NCBI RefSeq assembly: GCF_904063055.1
Contig: NZ_CAJFCN010000001.1
Span: 496,001-560,000, forward strand
DNA: 64,000 nucleotides
Source: Pseudomonas paracarnis
GTDB lineage: Bacteria; Pseudomonadota; Gammaproteobacteria; Pseudomonadales; Pseudomonadaceae
Direction of reading: 5' to 3'
Positions 1 through 10,713 of this stretch are shown piece by piece. The position numbers and the translations under genes are program-made. Each line of letters opens with the position of its first letter. The first letter of the stretch is position 1. The notes beneath the pieces were generated by a model, which was given only the letters and a program-made list of their open reading frames with translations, ran no database searches and had not been told where the DNA came from.

Positions 1-638
1 GCATGGCCGCCGAGTTGGGCTTGATTATCGTCGCGCCGGACACCAGCCCCCGTGGCCCCGGCGTGCCGGGCGACCCGGACAATGCCTGGGACTTCGGCCT
101 CGGCGCCGGCTTCTACCTCAATGCCACCCAGGAACCCTGGGCCAAGCACTATCGGATGCATGACTACGTGGTGCAGGAATTGCCGGCACTGGTGGAGGTG
201 CATTTCCCTGCGTCGGATAAACGCGGCATCAGCGGCCACTCCATGGGCGGTCACGGTGCGCTGGTCTGTGCGCTGCGCAACCCTGGACGTTACCTGTCGG
301 TGTCGGCATTTTCGCCGATCAACAATCCGATGGACTGTCCGTGGGGCCAGAAGGCCTTTTCCCGTTATTTGGGGGAAGAGCGCTCGAAGTGGCGTGAATG
401 GGATGCCTGCGTGCTGATCAGCGAAGCCTCGGAAAAGTTGCCGCTGTTAGTGGACCAGGGCGATCGCGACGATTTCCTCGCCGTTCAGCTCAAGCCCGAA
501 GCCCTGCTGCAAGCAGCCAAGGCAGCCAACCATCCGCTGGAACTGCGCCTGCAGCCTGGCTACGACCACAGCTACTTCTTCATCGCCAGCTTCATCGAAG
601 ACCATTTGCGGCATCATGGTCGTGCTTTGCTCGGTTAA
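1..638 (+). CDS. fghA: S-formylglutathione hydrolase, 3' part
   Basis: Partial gene: the reading frame is already open at the left edge, with the first full codon at position 3, and the Met there is internal. The family is about 280 residues, so some 70 N-terminal residues are missing. The enzyme hydrolyses S-formylglutathione to glutathione and formate in cytosolic formaldehyde detoxification. The alpha/beta-hydrolase catalytic features are visible: nucleophile elbow GHSMGG, Asp in [10 protein letters not shown] and His in GYDHSYFF. The formaldehyde dehydrogenase partner (adhC/frmA) would lie to the left, outside the window. Identification rests on the strong esterase D signature. Confidence 0.93.
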   Translation, partial: MAAELGLIIVAPDTSPRGPGVPGDPDNAWDFGLGAGFYLNATQEPWAKHYRMHDYVVQELPALVEVHFPASDKRGISGHSMGGHGALVCALRNPGRYLSVSAFSPINNPMDCPWGQKAFSRYLGEERSKWREWDACVLISEASEKLPLLVDQGDRDDFLAVQLKPEALLQAAKAANHPLELRLQPGYDHSYFFIASFIEDHLRHHGRALLG

Positions 639-662
639 TCTGAGGCAAAAGTAGGTAGAATC

Positions 663-692
663 ACGCCCTGAATTAAATCGGGGCGTTTTTTT
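663..692 (+). terminator. Terminator-like hairpin abutting the ispF start codon
   Basis: CGCCC (664-668) pairs with GGGCG (681-685) and is followed by seven T (686-692). The ATG of ispF begins at 693, directly after the T run. It looks like the fghA terminator, and its 3' arm also supplies the only purine-rich stretch that could act as ribosome binding site for ispF. Confidence 0.6.
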
Positions 693-1166
693 ATGCGTAT
701 TGGCCACGGCTACGATGTGCACCGTTTCGCTGAAGGCGATTTCATCACCCTGGGCGGCGTGCGTATTGCACACCACCATGGGTTGCTGGCTCATTCCGAC
801 GGCGACGTGGTCTTGCACGCCTTGAGCGATGCCTTGCTCGGCGCGGCTGCATTGGGCGATATCGGCAAGCACTTCCCGGACACCGATCCCACCTTCAAGG
901 GCGCGGACAGCCGTGTGTTGCTGCGCCATGTGGTCGGCCTGATCCATGTCAAGGGCTGGAAGGTTGGCAACGTCGATAACACCATCGTCGCCCAGGCGCC
1001 GAAAATGGCCCCCCATATCGAAGCGATGCGCACAGCGATCGCCGCAGACCTGCAAATTGAATTGGATCAAGTCAACGTGAAAGCCACCACCACCGAAAAG
1101 CTCGGGTTTACCGGTCGTGAAGAGGGCATCGCGGTGCACTCCGTCGCCTTGTTGCTGCGCGCATGA
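693..1166 (+). CDS. ispF: 2-C-methyl-D-erythritol 2,4-cyclodiphosphate synthase
   Basis: Non-mevalonate isoprenoid pathway enzyme. It converts CDP-methylerythritol 2-phosphate to the cyclic diphosphate, releasing CMP. At 157 residues it has the family length. The metal ligands are visible: Asp8 and His10 in GYDVH near the N terminus and His42 in the segment [11 protein letters not shown]. The C-terminal stretch [11 protein letters not shown] is also characteristic. The ATG at 693 sits right after a hairpin and T run. Its stop overlaps the truD start by 4 bases (1163-1166), so the two are translationally coupled, as in most gammaproteobacteria. Confidence 0.97.
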   Translation: MRIGHGYDVHRFAEGDFITLGGVRIAHHHGLLAHSDGDVVLHALSDALLGAAALGDIGKHFPDTDPTFKGADSRVLLRHVVGLIHVKGWKVGNVDNTIVAQAPKMAPHIEAMRTAIAADLQIELDQVNVKATTTEKLGFTGREEGIAVHSVALLLRA

Positions 1167-2208
1167 ACGACCTGCAACTGCTGGGCCCGAGGGCCTATGG
1201 CGAGGCCCTGGGCAGCGCGGTACTCAAGGCCACAGCCGAAGACTTCCAGGTTGATGAGGTGCTGGACATCCCGCTGACCGGCGACGGCGAGCACCTGTGG
1301 CTGTGGGTGGAAAAGCGCGGCTTGAACACTGAGGAAGCGGCACGGCGTATCGCCAAGGCTGCTGGGGTGCCATTGCGCACCGTCAGCTATGCCGGGCTCA
1401 AGGACCGTCAGGCCCTGACCCGCCAGTGGTTCAGCGTGCAATTGCCCGGCAAGGCCGACCCGGACATGAGCGGCGCAGAAAACGACACCCTCAAGATCCT
1501 GAAAACCGCCCGTCACAAACGCAAGTTGCAGCGTGGGGCTCATTCGGCCAACGGCTTCACCTTGCGCCTGACCCAACTGGTCGGCGACACCGCTGCCATC
1601 GACGCACGTCTGCAGTTGATTGCCCGGCACGGCATCCCCAATTATTTCGGCTCCCAGCGTTTTGGCCACAACGGCGGCAACGTGGTGGATGCTCGCGAGT
1701 GGGCCGCCCGCAAGGCCCTGCCCGAGCAGCGCAACGTGCGCTCGCGCTTGCTGTCCACCGCTCGCAGTTACCTGTTCAACCAAGTGTTGGCGGCTCGTGT
1801 CGCCGACGGTTCATGGCAGCGAGCCCAAGTTGGCGATCTGCTGGCGTTTACCGACAGTCGCAGTTTTTTTCCGGCCGGGGAAGCTGAGTGCAGTGACCCG
1901 CGCCTGGCGATTCTGGACCTGCATCCCACCGGCCCGCAGTGGGGCGAGGGCGATTCGCCGGCGAAAGGTCTTACATACGAGCTGGAACAATCTGTCGCCG
2001 CTGGCGAAGCTGACCTACGTGATTGGCTGGTGAAGGCGGGAATGAGCCAGGAACGTCGCATTCTGCGACTGCCCATTGGCGGGTTGACGTGGCATTATCC
2101 CGGGCCTGACATTCTGCAATTGGAATTCGTCCTGCCGGCCGGATGCTTCGCCACTGTCTTGGTGCGCGAGCTTGTTGATCTGGTGCCGGTGGGGCAGACG
2201 GACAGCCC

Positions 2209-2221
<13 letters not shown>
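1163..2221 (+). CDS. truD: tRNA pseudouridine(13) synthase
   Basis: Makes pseudouridine at position 13 of tRNA-Glu. At 352 residues it has the usual length. The TruD catalytic motif is present as SYAGLKDR with the catalytic Asp near residue 81, followed by NYFGSQRFG, a TruD-specific segment. The start overlaps the ispF stop, and its 3' end overlaps surE by 13 bases (2209-2221), so the gene is embedded in the ispF-truD-surE-pcm operon. Confidence 0.96.
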
Positions 2222-3635
<1,414 letters not shown>

Positions 3636-3844
3636 TCATTTATTCGCGGGCAGTGAATTCTGTAAGCGGGGATGTGTCTTACGGCGGGGTCTATTGAATC
3701 AACACACCTGGCAGCCACGATTAAACATGATGAATTTTTCCTTTCAGTCAGGTGCCAGTAAAAAGCCAATGCCCAGTTATACTTGCGTCATATTTCAAGC
3801 CTGATCCAGGCGTTAACGTTCAGCCACCACAAAGGGAGCGGCGG

Positions 3845-4681
3845 GTGAGTCTCACAGGTCCTGCGCAGCGAATGAGTAAAACAAGCTTTCAGCGACTGGT
3901 GCTTGGCCTTGTCTTGAGTTCCTTATTGGCAGCCTGCTCGAGCACGCCATCCGGCGGTGCGCGGGTCGTTGACCGTACCAACGCAACCCCCCAGAGACCT
4001 ACGGTCACCACTGGCCAATACGTGGTGCGCAAAGGCGACACCCTGTTCTCGATTGCCTTTCGTTACGGCTGGGACTACAAGGCGCTGGCCGCCCGTAACA
4101 ACATTCCTGTGCCGTATACGATCCATCCGGGGCAGACCATTCGTTTCGATGGTCGCTCAGGTTCTGCACCTACGGCAGTTGTGACAAAGTCGGGATCTTC
4201 GCCATCGTCCTCGAGCAAGACCACCATCATTACCCGGCCTGCAGGCAGCGCCGCGCCTACGGTTGCGAGCAAGCCGGCACCCGCGCCGTTGCCACCCGCC
4301 GGGCCTGCGCCGACCGGTTGGGGATGGCCTTCAAACGGAGTGTTGATTGGAAAATTCTCTTCAAACGGTAGTTTGAATAAAGGCATTGATATCGCCGGGG
4401 ATTTGGGACAGCCTGTTTTAGCTGCGTCTGATGGGACAGTGGTGTACGCCGGGAGTGGTTTGCGGGGCTACGGCGAGCTGGTCATCATCAAACACAGCGA
4501 TACCTACGTCAGTGCCTACGGTCATAACCGCAGGTTGTTGGTTCGGGAGGGGCAGCAGGTCAAGGTCGGACAGACGATTGCCGAAATGGGGTCAACGGGC
4601 ACAGACCGGGTGAAACTGCACTTTGAGATTCGCCGCCAAGGGAAGCCTGTAGATCCGCTGCAATTCCTGCCCCGTCGTTGA
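3845..4681 (+). CDS. nlpD: LysM/LytM lipoprotein NlpD (amidase activator)
   Basis: Outer-membrane lipoprotein that activates the cell-separation amidase AmiC in the periplasm. I chose the GTG at 3845, preceded by GGGAGCGGCGG, giving 278 residues; the open frame extends upstream to 3752 but without a signal-like start. The lipoprotein signal ends in LLAACSS. A LysM domain follows (VVRKGDTLFSIAFRYGW), then a Ser/Pro/Ala-rich linker and a C-terminal LytM (M23) domain. In the LytM domain the first zinc His is replaced (NKGID instead of HxGxD) and only the last His of HxH remains (KLHFE). It is therefore expected to be a non-catalytic activator, as in E. coli NlpD. The gene also contains the main rpoS promoter region. 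Confidence 0.93.
   Translation: MSLTGPAQRMSKTSFQRLVLGLVLSSLLAACSSTPSGGARVVDRTNATPQRPTVTTGQYVVRKGDTLFSIAFRYGWDYKALAARNNIPVPYTIHPGQTIRFDGRSGSAPTAVVTKSGSSPSSSSKTTIITRPAGSAAPTVASKPAPAPLPPAGPAPTGWGWPSNGVLIGKFSSNGSLNKGIDIAGDLGQPVLAASDGTVVYAGSGLRGYGELVIIKHSDTYVSAYGHNRRLLVREGQQVKVGQTIAEMGSTGTDRVKLHFEIRRQGKPVDPLQFLPRR
4360..4377. promoter_or_regulatory. PsrA-type operator inside nlpD, upstream of rpoS
   Basis: TTCAAACGGTAGTTTGAA is a perfect inverted repeat (7-base arms, 4-base spacer). It matches the known PsrA consensus (C/G)AAAC-N2-4-GTTT(G/C). PsrA is a TetR-type, fatty-acid-responsive regulator known to activate rpoS in Pseudomonas. The site is centred 419 bases before the rpoS ATG. If it lies about 47 bases upstream of the transcript start, the rpoS leader would be about 373 nt, close to the P. 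aeruginosa value. A half-similar TTCAAACGGAGTGTTGA lies just upstream at about 4330. Confidence 0.75.
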
Positions 4682-4691
4682 TGTGTTGCAC

Positions 4692-4722
4692 AGCCTGTTC
4701 CCTCACGTAGAAGGAACAGGCT
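4692..4722 (+). other. Hairpin in the nlpD-rpoS intergenic leader
   Basis: AGCCTGTTCC (4692-4701) and GGAACAGGCT (4713-4722) form a perfect 10-bp stem with an 11-base loop, 66 bases before the rpoS ATG and 10 bases after the nlpD stop. No T run follows, so it is not a classical terminator. In the rpoS mRNA started inside nlpD it would lie in the 5' leader and could influence translation or stability. Confidence 0.55.
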
Positions 4723-4787
4723 CCAGCGTTGCCAAGGATAGAGGCGTCGCTTGAGCTTGAGGTCGAACTCACCAAAGGACTATAACA

Positions 4788-5795
4788 ATGGCTCTCAGTA
4801 AAGAAGTGCCGGAGTTTGACATCGACGATGAGGTTCTCCTTATGGAGGCCGGTATCGATTTGGAAACGATGTCAGATAATGAAGGGGTATCACCACCTTC
4901 AGTTCGCACCAAATCCAAGAATGCTGCCGCGTTGAAGCAGCACAAGTACGTTGACTATACGCGGGCGCTCGACGCGACCCAGTTGTACCTCAATGAAATC
5001 GGCTTTTCCCCTCTGTTGACCCCCGAAGAAGAAGTCCATTTTGCGCGTCTGTCGCAAAAGGGCGATCCGGCTGGGCGTAAGCGCATGATTGAAAGCAACC
5101 TGCGCCTGGTGGTGAAAATCGCCCGACGCTACGTCAATCGTGGGCTGTCCCTGTTGGACCTGATCGAGGAGGGCAACCTGGGCTTGATCCGGGCTGTGGA
5201 AAAATTCGACCCTGAGCGGGGCTTCCGTTTCTCCACCTATGCCACCTGGTGGATTCGCCAGACCATCGAACGGGCGATCATGAATCAGACCCGCACGATC
5301 CGGTTGCCGATCCATGTGGTCAAGGAGCTCAACGTCTACCTGCGGGCGGCGCGTGAGCTGACGCAAAAACTCGATCATGAACCTTCGCCTGAAGAGATCG
5401 CCAACCTGCTGGAAAAACCGGTAGGGGAGGTCAAGCGCATGCTCGGCCTTAACGAGCGTGTCTCTTCGGTCGATGTCTCGCTGGGGCCGGACTCGGACAA
5501 GACCCTGCTGGACACCCTGACCGATGATCGTCCGACGGACCCTTGCGAGCTGTTGCAGGACGATGATCTTTCCCAAAGTATTGACCAGTGGCTGTCAGAG
5601 CTCACGGACAAGCAGCGTGAAGTGGTGATTCGCCGCTTCGGCCTGCGCGGTCATGAGAGCAGCACCCTGGAGGATGTAGGTCTGGAGATTGGTCTGACCC
5701 GTGAGCGGGTGCGGCAGATCCAGGTAGAGGGCCTCAAGCGCTTGCGCGAGATCCTGGAGAAGAATGGCTTGTCGAGTGAGTCGTTGTTCCAATAA
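4788..5795 (+). CDS. rpoS: RNA polymerase sigma factor RpoS (sigma-38)
   Basis: Stationary-phase and general stress sigma factor, 335 residues. Visible in order: acidic N terminus; region 1.2 ([21 protein letters not shown]); region 2 core binding and -10 recognition ([18 protein letters not shown], then [18 protein letters not shown]); region 3 ([18 protein letters not shown]); and region 4 helix-turn-helix ([19 protein letters not shown]). The ATG at 4788 follows AAAGGAC. Expected control is transcriptional (PsrA site in nlpD) and through the long leader. In P. aeruginosa rsmZ and fdxA follow rpoS. Here a repeat and a cold-shock gene follow instead. Confidence 0.99.
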   Translation: MALSKEVPEFDIDDEVLLMEAGIDLETMSDNEGVSPPSVRTKSKNAAALKQHKYVDYTRALDATQLYLNEIGFSPLLTPEEEVHFARLSQKGDPAGRKRMIESNLRLVVKIARRYVNRGLSLLDLIEEGNLGLIRAVEKFDPERGFRFSTYATWWIRQTIERAIMNQTRTIRLPIHVVKELNVYLRAARELTQKLDHEPSPEEIANLLEKPVGEVKRMLGLNERVSSVDVSLGPDSDKTLLDTLTDDRPTDPCELLQDDDLSQSIDQWLSELTDKQREVVIRRFGLRGHESSTLEDVGLEIGLTRERVRQIQVEGLKRLREILEKNGLSSESLFQ

Positions 5796-5817
5796 CGATT
5801 GGTAGGGCAGCGATGAC

Positions 5818-5853
5818 AAAACGCCCGATGCATGTGAATGCACCGGGCGTTTT
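5818..5853 (+). terminator. rpoS terminator
   Basis: AAAACGCCCG (5818-5827) pairs with CGGGCGTTTT (5844-5853); the loop contains a smaller GCAT/ATGC pairing. It lies 23 bases after the rpoS stop. Confidence 0.75.
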
Positions 5854-5863
5854 GCTGTGCTCT

Positions 5864-5970
5864 GATCGTTCCCATGCTCTGCGTGGGAATGCAGCTCTGG
5901 ACGCTCGGCGTCCCAAAGCGCGACGCCGAGCGTCACAAGAGGCGTTCCCACGCAGAGCGCGGGAACGATC
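5864..5970. repeat. 107-bp palindromic intergenic repeat, copy 1
   Basis: Outer arms GATCGTTCCCATGCTCTGCG and its near-complement ending GGGAACGATC enclose an inner palindrome around GACGCTCGGCGTC / GACGCCGAGCGTC. A second full copy is at 52845-52955 and a one-armed copy at 59639-59723. It lies between convergent rpoS and the cold-shock gene. Confidence 0.85.
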
Positions 5971-5976
5971 AGGCAT

Positions 5977-6009
5977 AAAAAAACCCCGCTTTTAAGGGCG
6001 GGGTTTTTT
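5977..6009. terminator. Bidirectional terminator of the cold-shock gene
   Basis: AAAAAAACCCCGC ... GGCGGGGTTTTTT forms a GC-rich stem flanked by A and T runs on both sides, 18 bases from the stop of the reverse-strand cold-shock gene. It can work from either side. Confidence 0.8.
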
Positions 6010-6027
6010 CGACTAAGTCAGTACAAG

Positions 6028-6237
6028 TTAGATAACTTGAACTTCTTCAGCTTGCATGCCTTTCTGACCGCGGGTAGCGATGAAAGAAACCTGTTGGCCT
6101 TCTTTCAGGCTTTTGAAGCCGTCGGATTGGATAGCTTTGAAGTGAACGAACAGGTCGTCACCGGATTGTGGAGTGATGAAGCCGAAGCCTTTTTCATCGT
6201 TGAACCACTTAACGGTACCAGTTTGGCGATTAGACAT
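6028..6237 (-). CDS. Cold-shock domain protein (CspA/CapB family)
   Basis: A 69-residue single OB-fold RNA/DNA-binding protein acting as RNA chaperone. Both RNP motifs are visible: KGFGFI (RNP1) and DLFVHF (RNP2), within the classical start [15 protein letters not shown]. The ATG follows AAGGAGAT at good spacing. The upstream stretch to the divergent dcd is long (388 bases), as expected for a csp gene with a structured leader. Which of several Pseudomonas csp paralogues this is cannot be told from sequence alone. Confidence 0.95.
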   Translation of the reverse strand: MSNRQTGTVKWFNDEKGFGFITPQSGDDLFVHFKAIQSDGFKSLKEGQQVSFIATRGQKGMQAEEVQVI

Positions 6238-6625
6238 GGTGTATCTCCTTGGACAAAGTTAACTGCGACTCAGGAAAAGCCCTGGCCGAGACTGAGTGCA
6301 AAGAGCAGGAAAAATTCTTGGAGATGGTTGGATCGAAATTCAACATATCGTGTAGAGATTCTCAGTGACACAAGCAGCACAGTGGCGCCACCTTAACCCT
6401 TTTTCCGGAACGTGCCAATGGTATTTCCGAAGGTTTCTCTATTTTCGTGACTGGCGGTGGTATTTACAGTCATTGGCGCCTGCCGTCCGGGTCCCGGCCA
6501 CGCTCGCTATGGCTTATAACCGGCCGTGCATTGATCAAGAAAACCCGTACGGCCTTTGAACCCCAACGCCGGCCCCGGTAAGATGGCCCACAGATTTTTT
6601 TCGCCTCGCTATTCAGGACACCGCC
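6238..6625. other. 388-bp divergent intergenic region (csp leader and dcd upstream)
   Basis: No gene is seen. The part next to the cold-shock gene should hold its long leader. The part next to dcd has a T-rich stretch (6595-6602) and then GGACACCGCC before the dcd ATG. I could not assign -35/-10 boxes with confidence. Confidence 0.4.
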
Positions 6626-7192
6626 ATGAGCATCAAATCGGACAAGTGGATTCGCCGCATGGCGCAGGAACACGGCATGATCGAGCCGTTCGTCGAACGT
6701 CAGATTCGTGGCGAAGGCGACGAGCGCGTGATTTCGTACGGTGTTTCCAGCTATGGCTACGACGTGCGTTGCGCCGATGAATTCAAGGTGTTCACCAACA
6801 TCAATTCGGCGATCGTCGATCCAAAGAACTTCGACGAAAAGAGCTTCGTCGACGTCAAGAGCGACGTGTGCATCATCCCGCCCAACTCTTTCGCCCTGGC
6901 GCGCACCGTGGAATTCTTCCGTATTCCGCGCGACGTGTTGACCATCTGCCTGGGTAAAAGCACCTATGCCCGCTGCGGCATTATCGTCAACGTCACACCG
7001 CTCGAGCCGGAGTGGGAAGGCCACGTGACCCTGGAATTCTCCAACACTACCACCTTGCCGGCGAAAATCTACGCCAACGAAGGCGTGGCACAGATGCTGT
7101 TCCTGCAGTCCGATGAGGCTTGTGAAGTGTCTTACAAGGACCGTGCGGGCAAGTATCAGGGCCAACGCGGCGTCACTCTCCCACGCGCTTGA
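6626..7192 (+). CDS. dcd: dCTP deaminase
   Basis: Converts dCTP to dUTP, feeding thymidylate synthesis. At 188 residues it has the family length. The conserved stretch [19 protein letters not shown] carries the Ser and Arg of the active site, followed by [16 protein letters not shown] with the catalytic Glu, then the C-terminal [13 protein letters not shown]. In P. aeruginosa dcd lies near metG/apbC and not next to rpoS. Its position here therefore suggests rearrangement around the rpoS 3' side (inference). Confidence 0.97.
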   Translation: MSIKSDKWIRRMAQEHGMIEPFVERQIRGEGDERVISYGVSSYGYDVRCADEFKVFTNINSAIVDPKNFDEKSFVDVKSDVCIIPPNSFALARTVEFFRIPRDVLTICLGKSTYARCGIIVNVTPLEPEWEGHVTLEFSNTTTLPAKIYANEGVAQMLFLQSDEACEVSYKDRAGKYQGQRGVTLPRA

Positions 7193-7300
7193 TCGAAAGC
7201 GCCTTCGGGTAAAGGGAATTTGTCTGCAGAAAGTGACTCTATCTAGGTGTACTGCTTCGGCGCGTGTGAAACGCGCCGGGCCATACTTGAGGAGTACCTT

Positions 7301-7498
7301 ATGAAGATCGACCCGCGAATCAGCGCAGAACTCGCCCGGCTTGAACCCAACCAGATTGGTGTTCTGGCCTGGTCCTTGATGGCCAACCCCGCGCACGCGG
7401 GGGGCATCCCTGGTCAACCCGAACCTGATTACCCACAGCCTACCGAACCGGGTGAGCCGACCTTACCGGACGAGCCGCCACCCGCGCCCGTTGCCTGA
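7301..7498 (+). CDS. Small proline-rich protein of unknown function
   Basis: A 65-residue open frame with a strong ribosome binding site (TGAGGAG) seven bases upstream of the ATG. The N-terminal half (MKIDPRISAELARLEPNQIG) is polar and probably helical. The C-terminal third is a Pro/Glu run containing PEPDYPQPTEPGEP. No signal peptide or membrane segment. I do not recognise a family. It stands alone between dcd and the convergent pdeM. The good start signal and codon use argue for a real gene. Confidence 0.6.
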   Translation: MKIDPRISAELARLEPNQIGVLAWSLMANPAHAGGIPGQPEPDYPQPTEPGEPTLPDEPPPAPVA

Positions 7499-7519
7499 TC
7501 CCTGAGCAGGCCTTATCGA

Positions 7520-8170
7520 TCATTGAATCGGCCAGACCTGGTGATCGCCGATCACATAGATTCGGCGGTCTGGGGCCTGCTCCACGGCATAGCCCCCTGT
7601 AAACGCGCCAAAGGCTGGCAGCAGGCTTACCCGCCCGCCGACCTGGAAGCACGGCAGGCGTAGCCGTTGGCGCCCTTTACCGCGCAGGTGGTACACAGGA
7701 TGCACATGCCCCGCCAGTACATGATGGCTGGCATGGGCGTCGGGTTCATGTTGCAAGGCGAAAGGGCCCGTCAGCAGAGGCTCCGCGACCACGTCGATGC
7801 CCAAGTCCAGTGGTGGGTCGCCGGCACGTTTGTCGTGATTGCCGCGAATCAAGATCAAGGCCAGTGTGCGATTGCGCTCACGCCAGGCCCGGATTGCGTT
7901 CAGGGTGGCGCTGGCGTGAGAGCCGGGGCCGTGCAGGAAATCGCCGAGAAAGATCAACTGTTCGCAGGGTAGGGCCGATAACAGCCTGTCCAGGCCTTCC
8001 AGGTTGGCCGTAGTCGTGCCCTGTGGCACCGGCTGCCCCAGGCTGCGATAGGCCGACGCCTTGCCAAAATGCGCGTCGGCGATCAGTAAACATTTACGCG
8101 CGGGCCAGTACACAGCTTTCTCCGGCAATAGCCATAGCTCTTCACCTTCTAGCGTCAGTGGGTAATGCAT
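7520..8170 (-). CDS. pdeM: Ligase-associated metallophosphoesterase PdeM (MPE)
   Basis: Calcineurin-fold, metal-dependent phosphodiesterase/endonuclease of the Lhr-Core/Lig/Exo/MPE DNA repair cluster. All metal-site motifs are visible in order: DAHFG, GDFLHG, GNHD and GHVH. Length is 216 residues. Its start codon sits at the very end of the helicase gene (sharing position 8170), so the two are co-transcribed and probably translationally coupled. Other members of the module, ligase and exonuclease, lie 7 kb away beyond an ABC operon. Confidence 0.9.
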   Translation of the reverse strand: MHYPLTLEGEELWLLPEKAVYWPARKCLLIADAHFGKASAYRSLGQPVPQGTTTANLEGLDRLLSALPCEQLIFLGDFLHGPGSHASATLNAIRAWRERNRTLALILIRGNHDKRAGDPPLDLGIDVVAEPLLTGPFALQHEPDAHASHHVLAGHVHPVYHLRGKGRQRLRLPCFQVGGRVSLLPAFGAFTGGYAVEQAPDRRIYVIGDHQVWPIQ

Positions 8171-10650
8171 CAGCCTTGCCCTTTGTCGGCGACTTTTTCC
8201 AGGTCCTTGACCATCCGCGCGATGCGCTCCGAGAGTTTTTCCGAGCTCATGCTTTCGCGCATCCGTTCTACCAGCAGCGGAAAGGCCAGGGGCGTGGGCC
8301 GCTGGATCCTGTGCAGGTCCAGCTTCAGCGTCGACAGATGATTCAGCGTCTGTTCCAGTCGGCGAATATCCAGCTCGTCCCGCAGAACTTCTTCTCCTGC
8401 CTGGGCCAGCAGCAGATTTTGTGGGTCATATTGCTTGAACACTTCAAAGAACAAACCACTGGAAGCCTGCACTTGTCGCGTGCTTTTTGGCGCGCCGGGA
8501 TACCCGGCAAATACCAGCCCGGCGATTCGCGCAATCTCGCGAAAGCGGCGCAGGGCCAGTTCGCCGGCATTGAGGCTGGCGACCACATCCGCCAGCAGGC
8601 CTTGGGGGCTCAGCAACCTTGTATTCAACAACTGGGGCCACTGCACCTCGGTGGCGCTCAACAGCTCCAGGCCATAATCATTCACCGCAATCGAAAAGGT
8701 CAGCGGCTGCTGCTGGCTGACCCGCCATGCCAGCAAACTGGCTAGGCCCAGGTGTACCTGGCGGCCAGCGAATGGGTACAGAAACAGGTGCCAGCCCTCT
8801 CGCGACCGCAGGGTTTCAGCCAGCAAATGCTCGCGGGTCGGCAGCCCGGACCAGCGCAATTGGGTATGCAGCAACGGTTGCACCGCCTTCATCTCTGGGC
8901 CGTCGAAGTGCCCATGCGCGGCGGCATCAAAACGCTCGACCACCGCCTGGGCCAGTTCGTTGGAAAGGGGCATGCGCCCGCCATTCCAGCGTGGCACGGC
9001 GGCTTTTTTCGCGTTGCTGCGGCGTACGTAAGCGGTCATGTTTTCCACGCGCACCAATTCCAGCAACCGCCCCGCGAACAAAAATCCATCCCCCGGCTTG
9101 AGCCTTGCAATAAAGCCTTCCTCGACACTGCCCAGGTTCTTGCCGCCGCCGCCTTTGCTCCAGAACTTGAGCTGGATGCTGGCGTCACTGACGATGGTGC
9201 CCACGCTCATGCGGTGGCGGCGTGCCAGGCGGGCATCCGGAACGCGCCAGATGCCGTGCTCATCGGGCTCCACCCGGCGGTAATCCGGATAAGCGGTGAG
9301 TGACAGGCCACCATGGCGCACAAACCCCAGGGCCCAGGCCCAGTCCGCTTCGGTGAGGTCGCGATAGGCCCAGGCGCCGCGCACTTCGTCCAACAGTGCC
9401 GCCGGAGTAAACCCGCCACCCAAGGCCATGCTGACCAAGTGTTGGACCAGCACATCCAGCGGCTTGTACGGTGATTCCCGCGCTTCGATGCGCCGTTGGG
9501 CGATCGCATCCTGGGCGGCTGCGGCTTCCACCAGCTCCAGGCTGTGGGTGGGCACCAGCGTTACCCGTGAGGGCCGCCCTGGTGCGTGGCCGGAGCGCCC
9601 GGCGCGTTGCATCAGCCGCGCTACGCCCTTGGCGGAGCCGATTTGCAGCACCCGTTCCACCGGCAGGAAGTCAACGCCCAGGTCGAGGCTGGAAGTGCAC
9701 ACCACTGCCTTGAGCTGTCCATCCTTCAACGCTCGCTCCACCCAGTCCCGGGTCTCTCGCGATAACGAACCGTGGTGCAGGGCAATCAAGCCGGCCCAGT
9801 CCGGACGAGCGCCCAGAATCGCCTGGTACCAGATCTCGGATTGCGCGCGGGTGTTGGTAAACACCAGGCAACTGCTGCTGGCCTCTACCTCGGCGACCAC
9901 TTGCGGCAACATCTTCAAGCCGATATGCCCGGCCCAGGGAAAGCGCTCGGTGACGGGCGGCAGCAAGGTGTCGACCTTCAGTGCCTTGGCCGTTTGCCCC
10001 TGTACATTGATGCCGCCGCCCTGTGGGGCCAGTACCTCCAAGGCGTGGGCCTGATTACCCAGCGTCGCGGAAATACCCCACACCATCAACTCAGGATGCC
10101 AGCGCCGCAAGCGTGCCAGTGCCAGTTGCAACTGCACGCCACGCTTATTGCCGATCAGTTCGTGCCATTCATCCACGATGACCATGCGCAGGTGCGCCAG
10201 GCTGGTTTCACTGTCGGCACGGGCCAGCATCAGGGTCAGGCTTTCCGGGGTGGTGACCAGGGCGGTGGGCTGGCGGCGGGTCTGGCGTGCGCGTTCGCTG
10301 CTGCTGGTATCGCCGGTGCGCAGGCCCACGCTCCAGGGAATCTGCAGGGCCTCCAGCGGTGCTTGCAGGGCGCGTGCGGAGTCGGCGGCCAGGGCGCGCA
10401 TCGGCGTGATCCACAGGACGGTCAGCGGCTGGGCAGGCGGTTTGCGCTTGCTTGTAGCGGGCGGGCGGGTAATGGCGAAACGGTTGAGTGCGGCAAACCA
10501 CAAGGCATAGGTTTTACCCGCCCCGGTGCTGGCATGCAGTAACCCCGACTGGCCGGCCTTGACCGCGGCCCATACCTCTTTCTGAAAGGCGAATGGCTTC
10601 CAGCCTTGGGTGGCAAACCATTGCTTGGCGAAGTCGTGGGTTTTTGCCAT
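8170..10650 (-). CDS. Ligase-associated DEXH-box helicase (Lhr-Core)
   Basis: Superfamily 2 DNA-dependent ATPase and 3'-5' helicase of 826 residues, the length of the Lhr-Core type rather than the ~1500-residue long Lhr. Walker A is ASTGAGKT (around residue 40), the DEXH box is VDEWHEL, motif III is SATLG, and motif VI is [15 protein letters not shown]. The C-terminal winged-helix and Lhr-specific region follows. It forms a two-gene unit with pdeM immediately downstream. Family knowledge: in P. putida the cluster MPE/Lhr-Core/Lig/Exo has been studied biochemically. Its cellular role is repair-related but not fully defined. Confidence 0.93.
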   Translation of the reverse strand: MAKTHDFAKQWFATQGWKPFAFQKEVWAAVKAGQSGLLHASTGAGKTYALWFAALNRFAITRPPATSKRKPPAQPLTVLWITPMRALAADSARALQAPLEALQIPWSVGLRTGDTSSSERARQTRRQPTALVTTPESLTLMLARADSETSLAHLRMVIVDEWHELIGNKRGVQLQLALARLRRWHPELMVWGISATLGNQAHALEVLAPQGGGINVQGQTAKALKVDTLLPPVTERFPWAGHIGLKMLPQVVAEVEASSSCLVFTNTRAQSEIWYQAILGARPDWAGLIALHHGSLSRETRDWVERALKDGQLKAVVCTSSLDLGVDFLPVERVLQIGSAKGVARLMQRAGRSGHAPGRPSRVTLVPTHSLELVEAAAAQDAIAQRRIEARESPYKPLDVLVQHLVSMALGGGFTPAALLDEVRGAWAYRDLTEADWAWALGFVRHGGLSLTAYPDYRRVEPDEHGIWRVPDARLARRHRMSVGTIVSDASIQLKFWSKGGGGKNLGSVEEGFIARLKPGDGFLFAGRLLELVRVENMTAYVRRSNAKKAAVPRWNGGRMPLSNELAQAVVERFDAAAHGHFDGPEMKAVQPLLHTQLRWSGLPTREHLLAETLRSREGWHLFLYPFAGRQVHLGLASLLAWRVSQQQPLTFSIAVNDYGLELLSATEVQWPQLLNTRLLSPQGLLADVVASLNAGELALRRFREIARIAGLVFAGYPGAPKSTRQVQASSGLFFEVFKQYDPQNLLLAQAGEEVLRDELDIRRLEQTLNHLSTLKLDLHRIQRPTPLAFPLLVERMRESMSSEKLSERIARMVKDLEKVADKGQG

Positions 10651-10713
10651 GCGGCAGCGGACGCTCTGGAGGGGTTAGTTCAAAGACCCTTCAAGCAGTG
10701 CTGACGTTCCAAC

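Noticed and set aside
5796-6027. Search for the small RNA rsmZ after rpoS
   Set aside because: No run of exposed GGA motifs followed by a terminator is present; the space is filled by the palindrome and two terminators.
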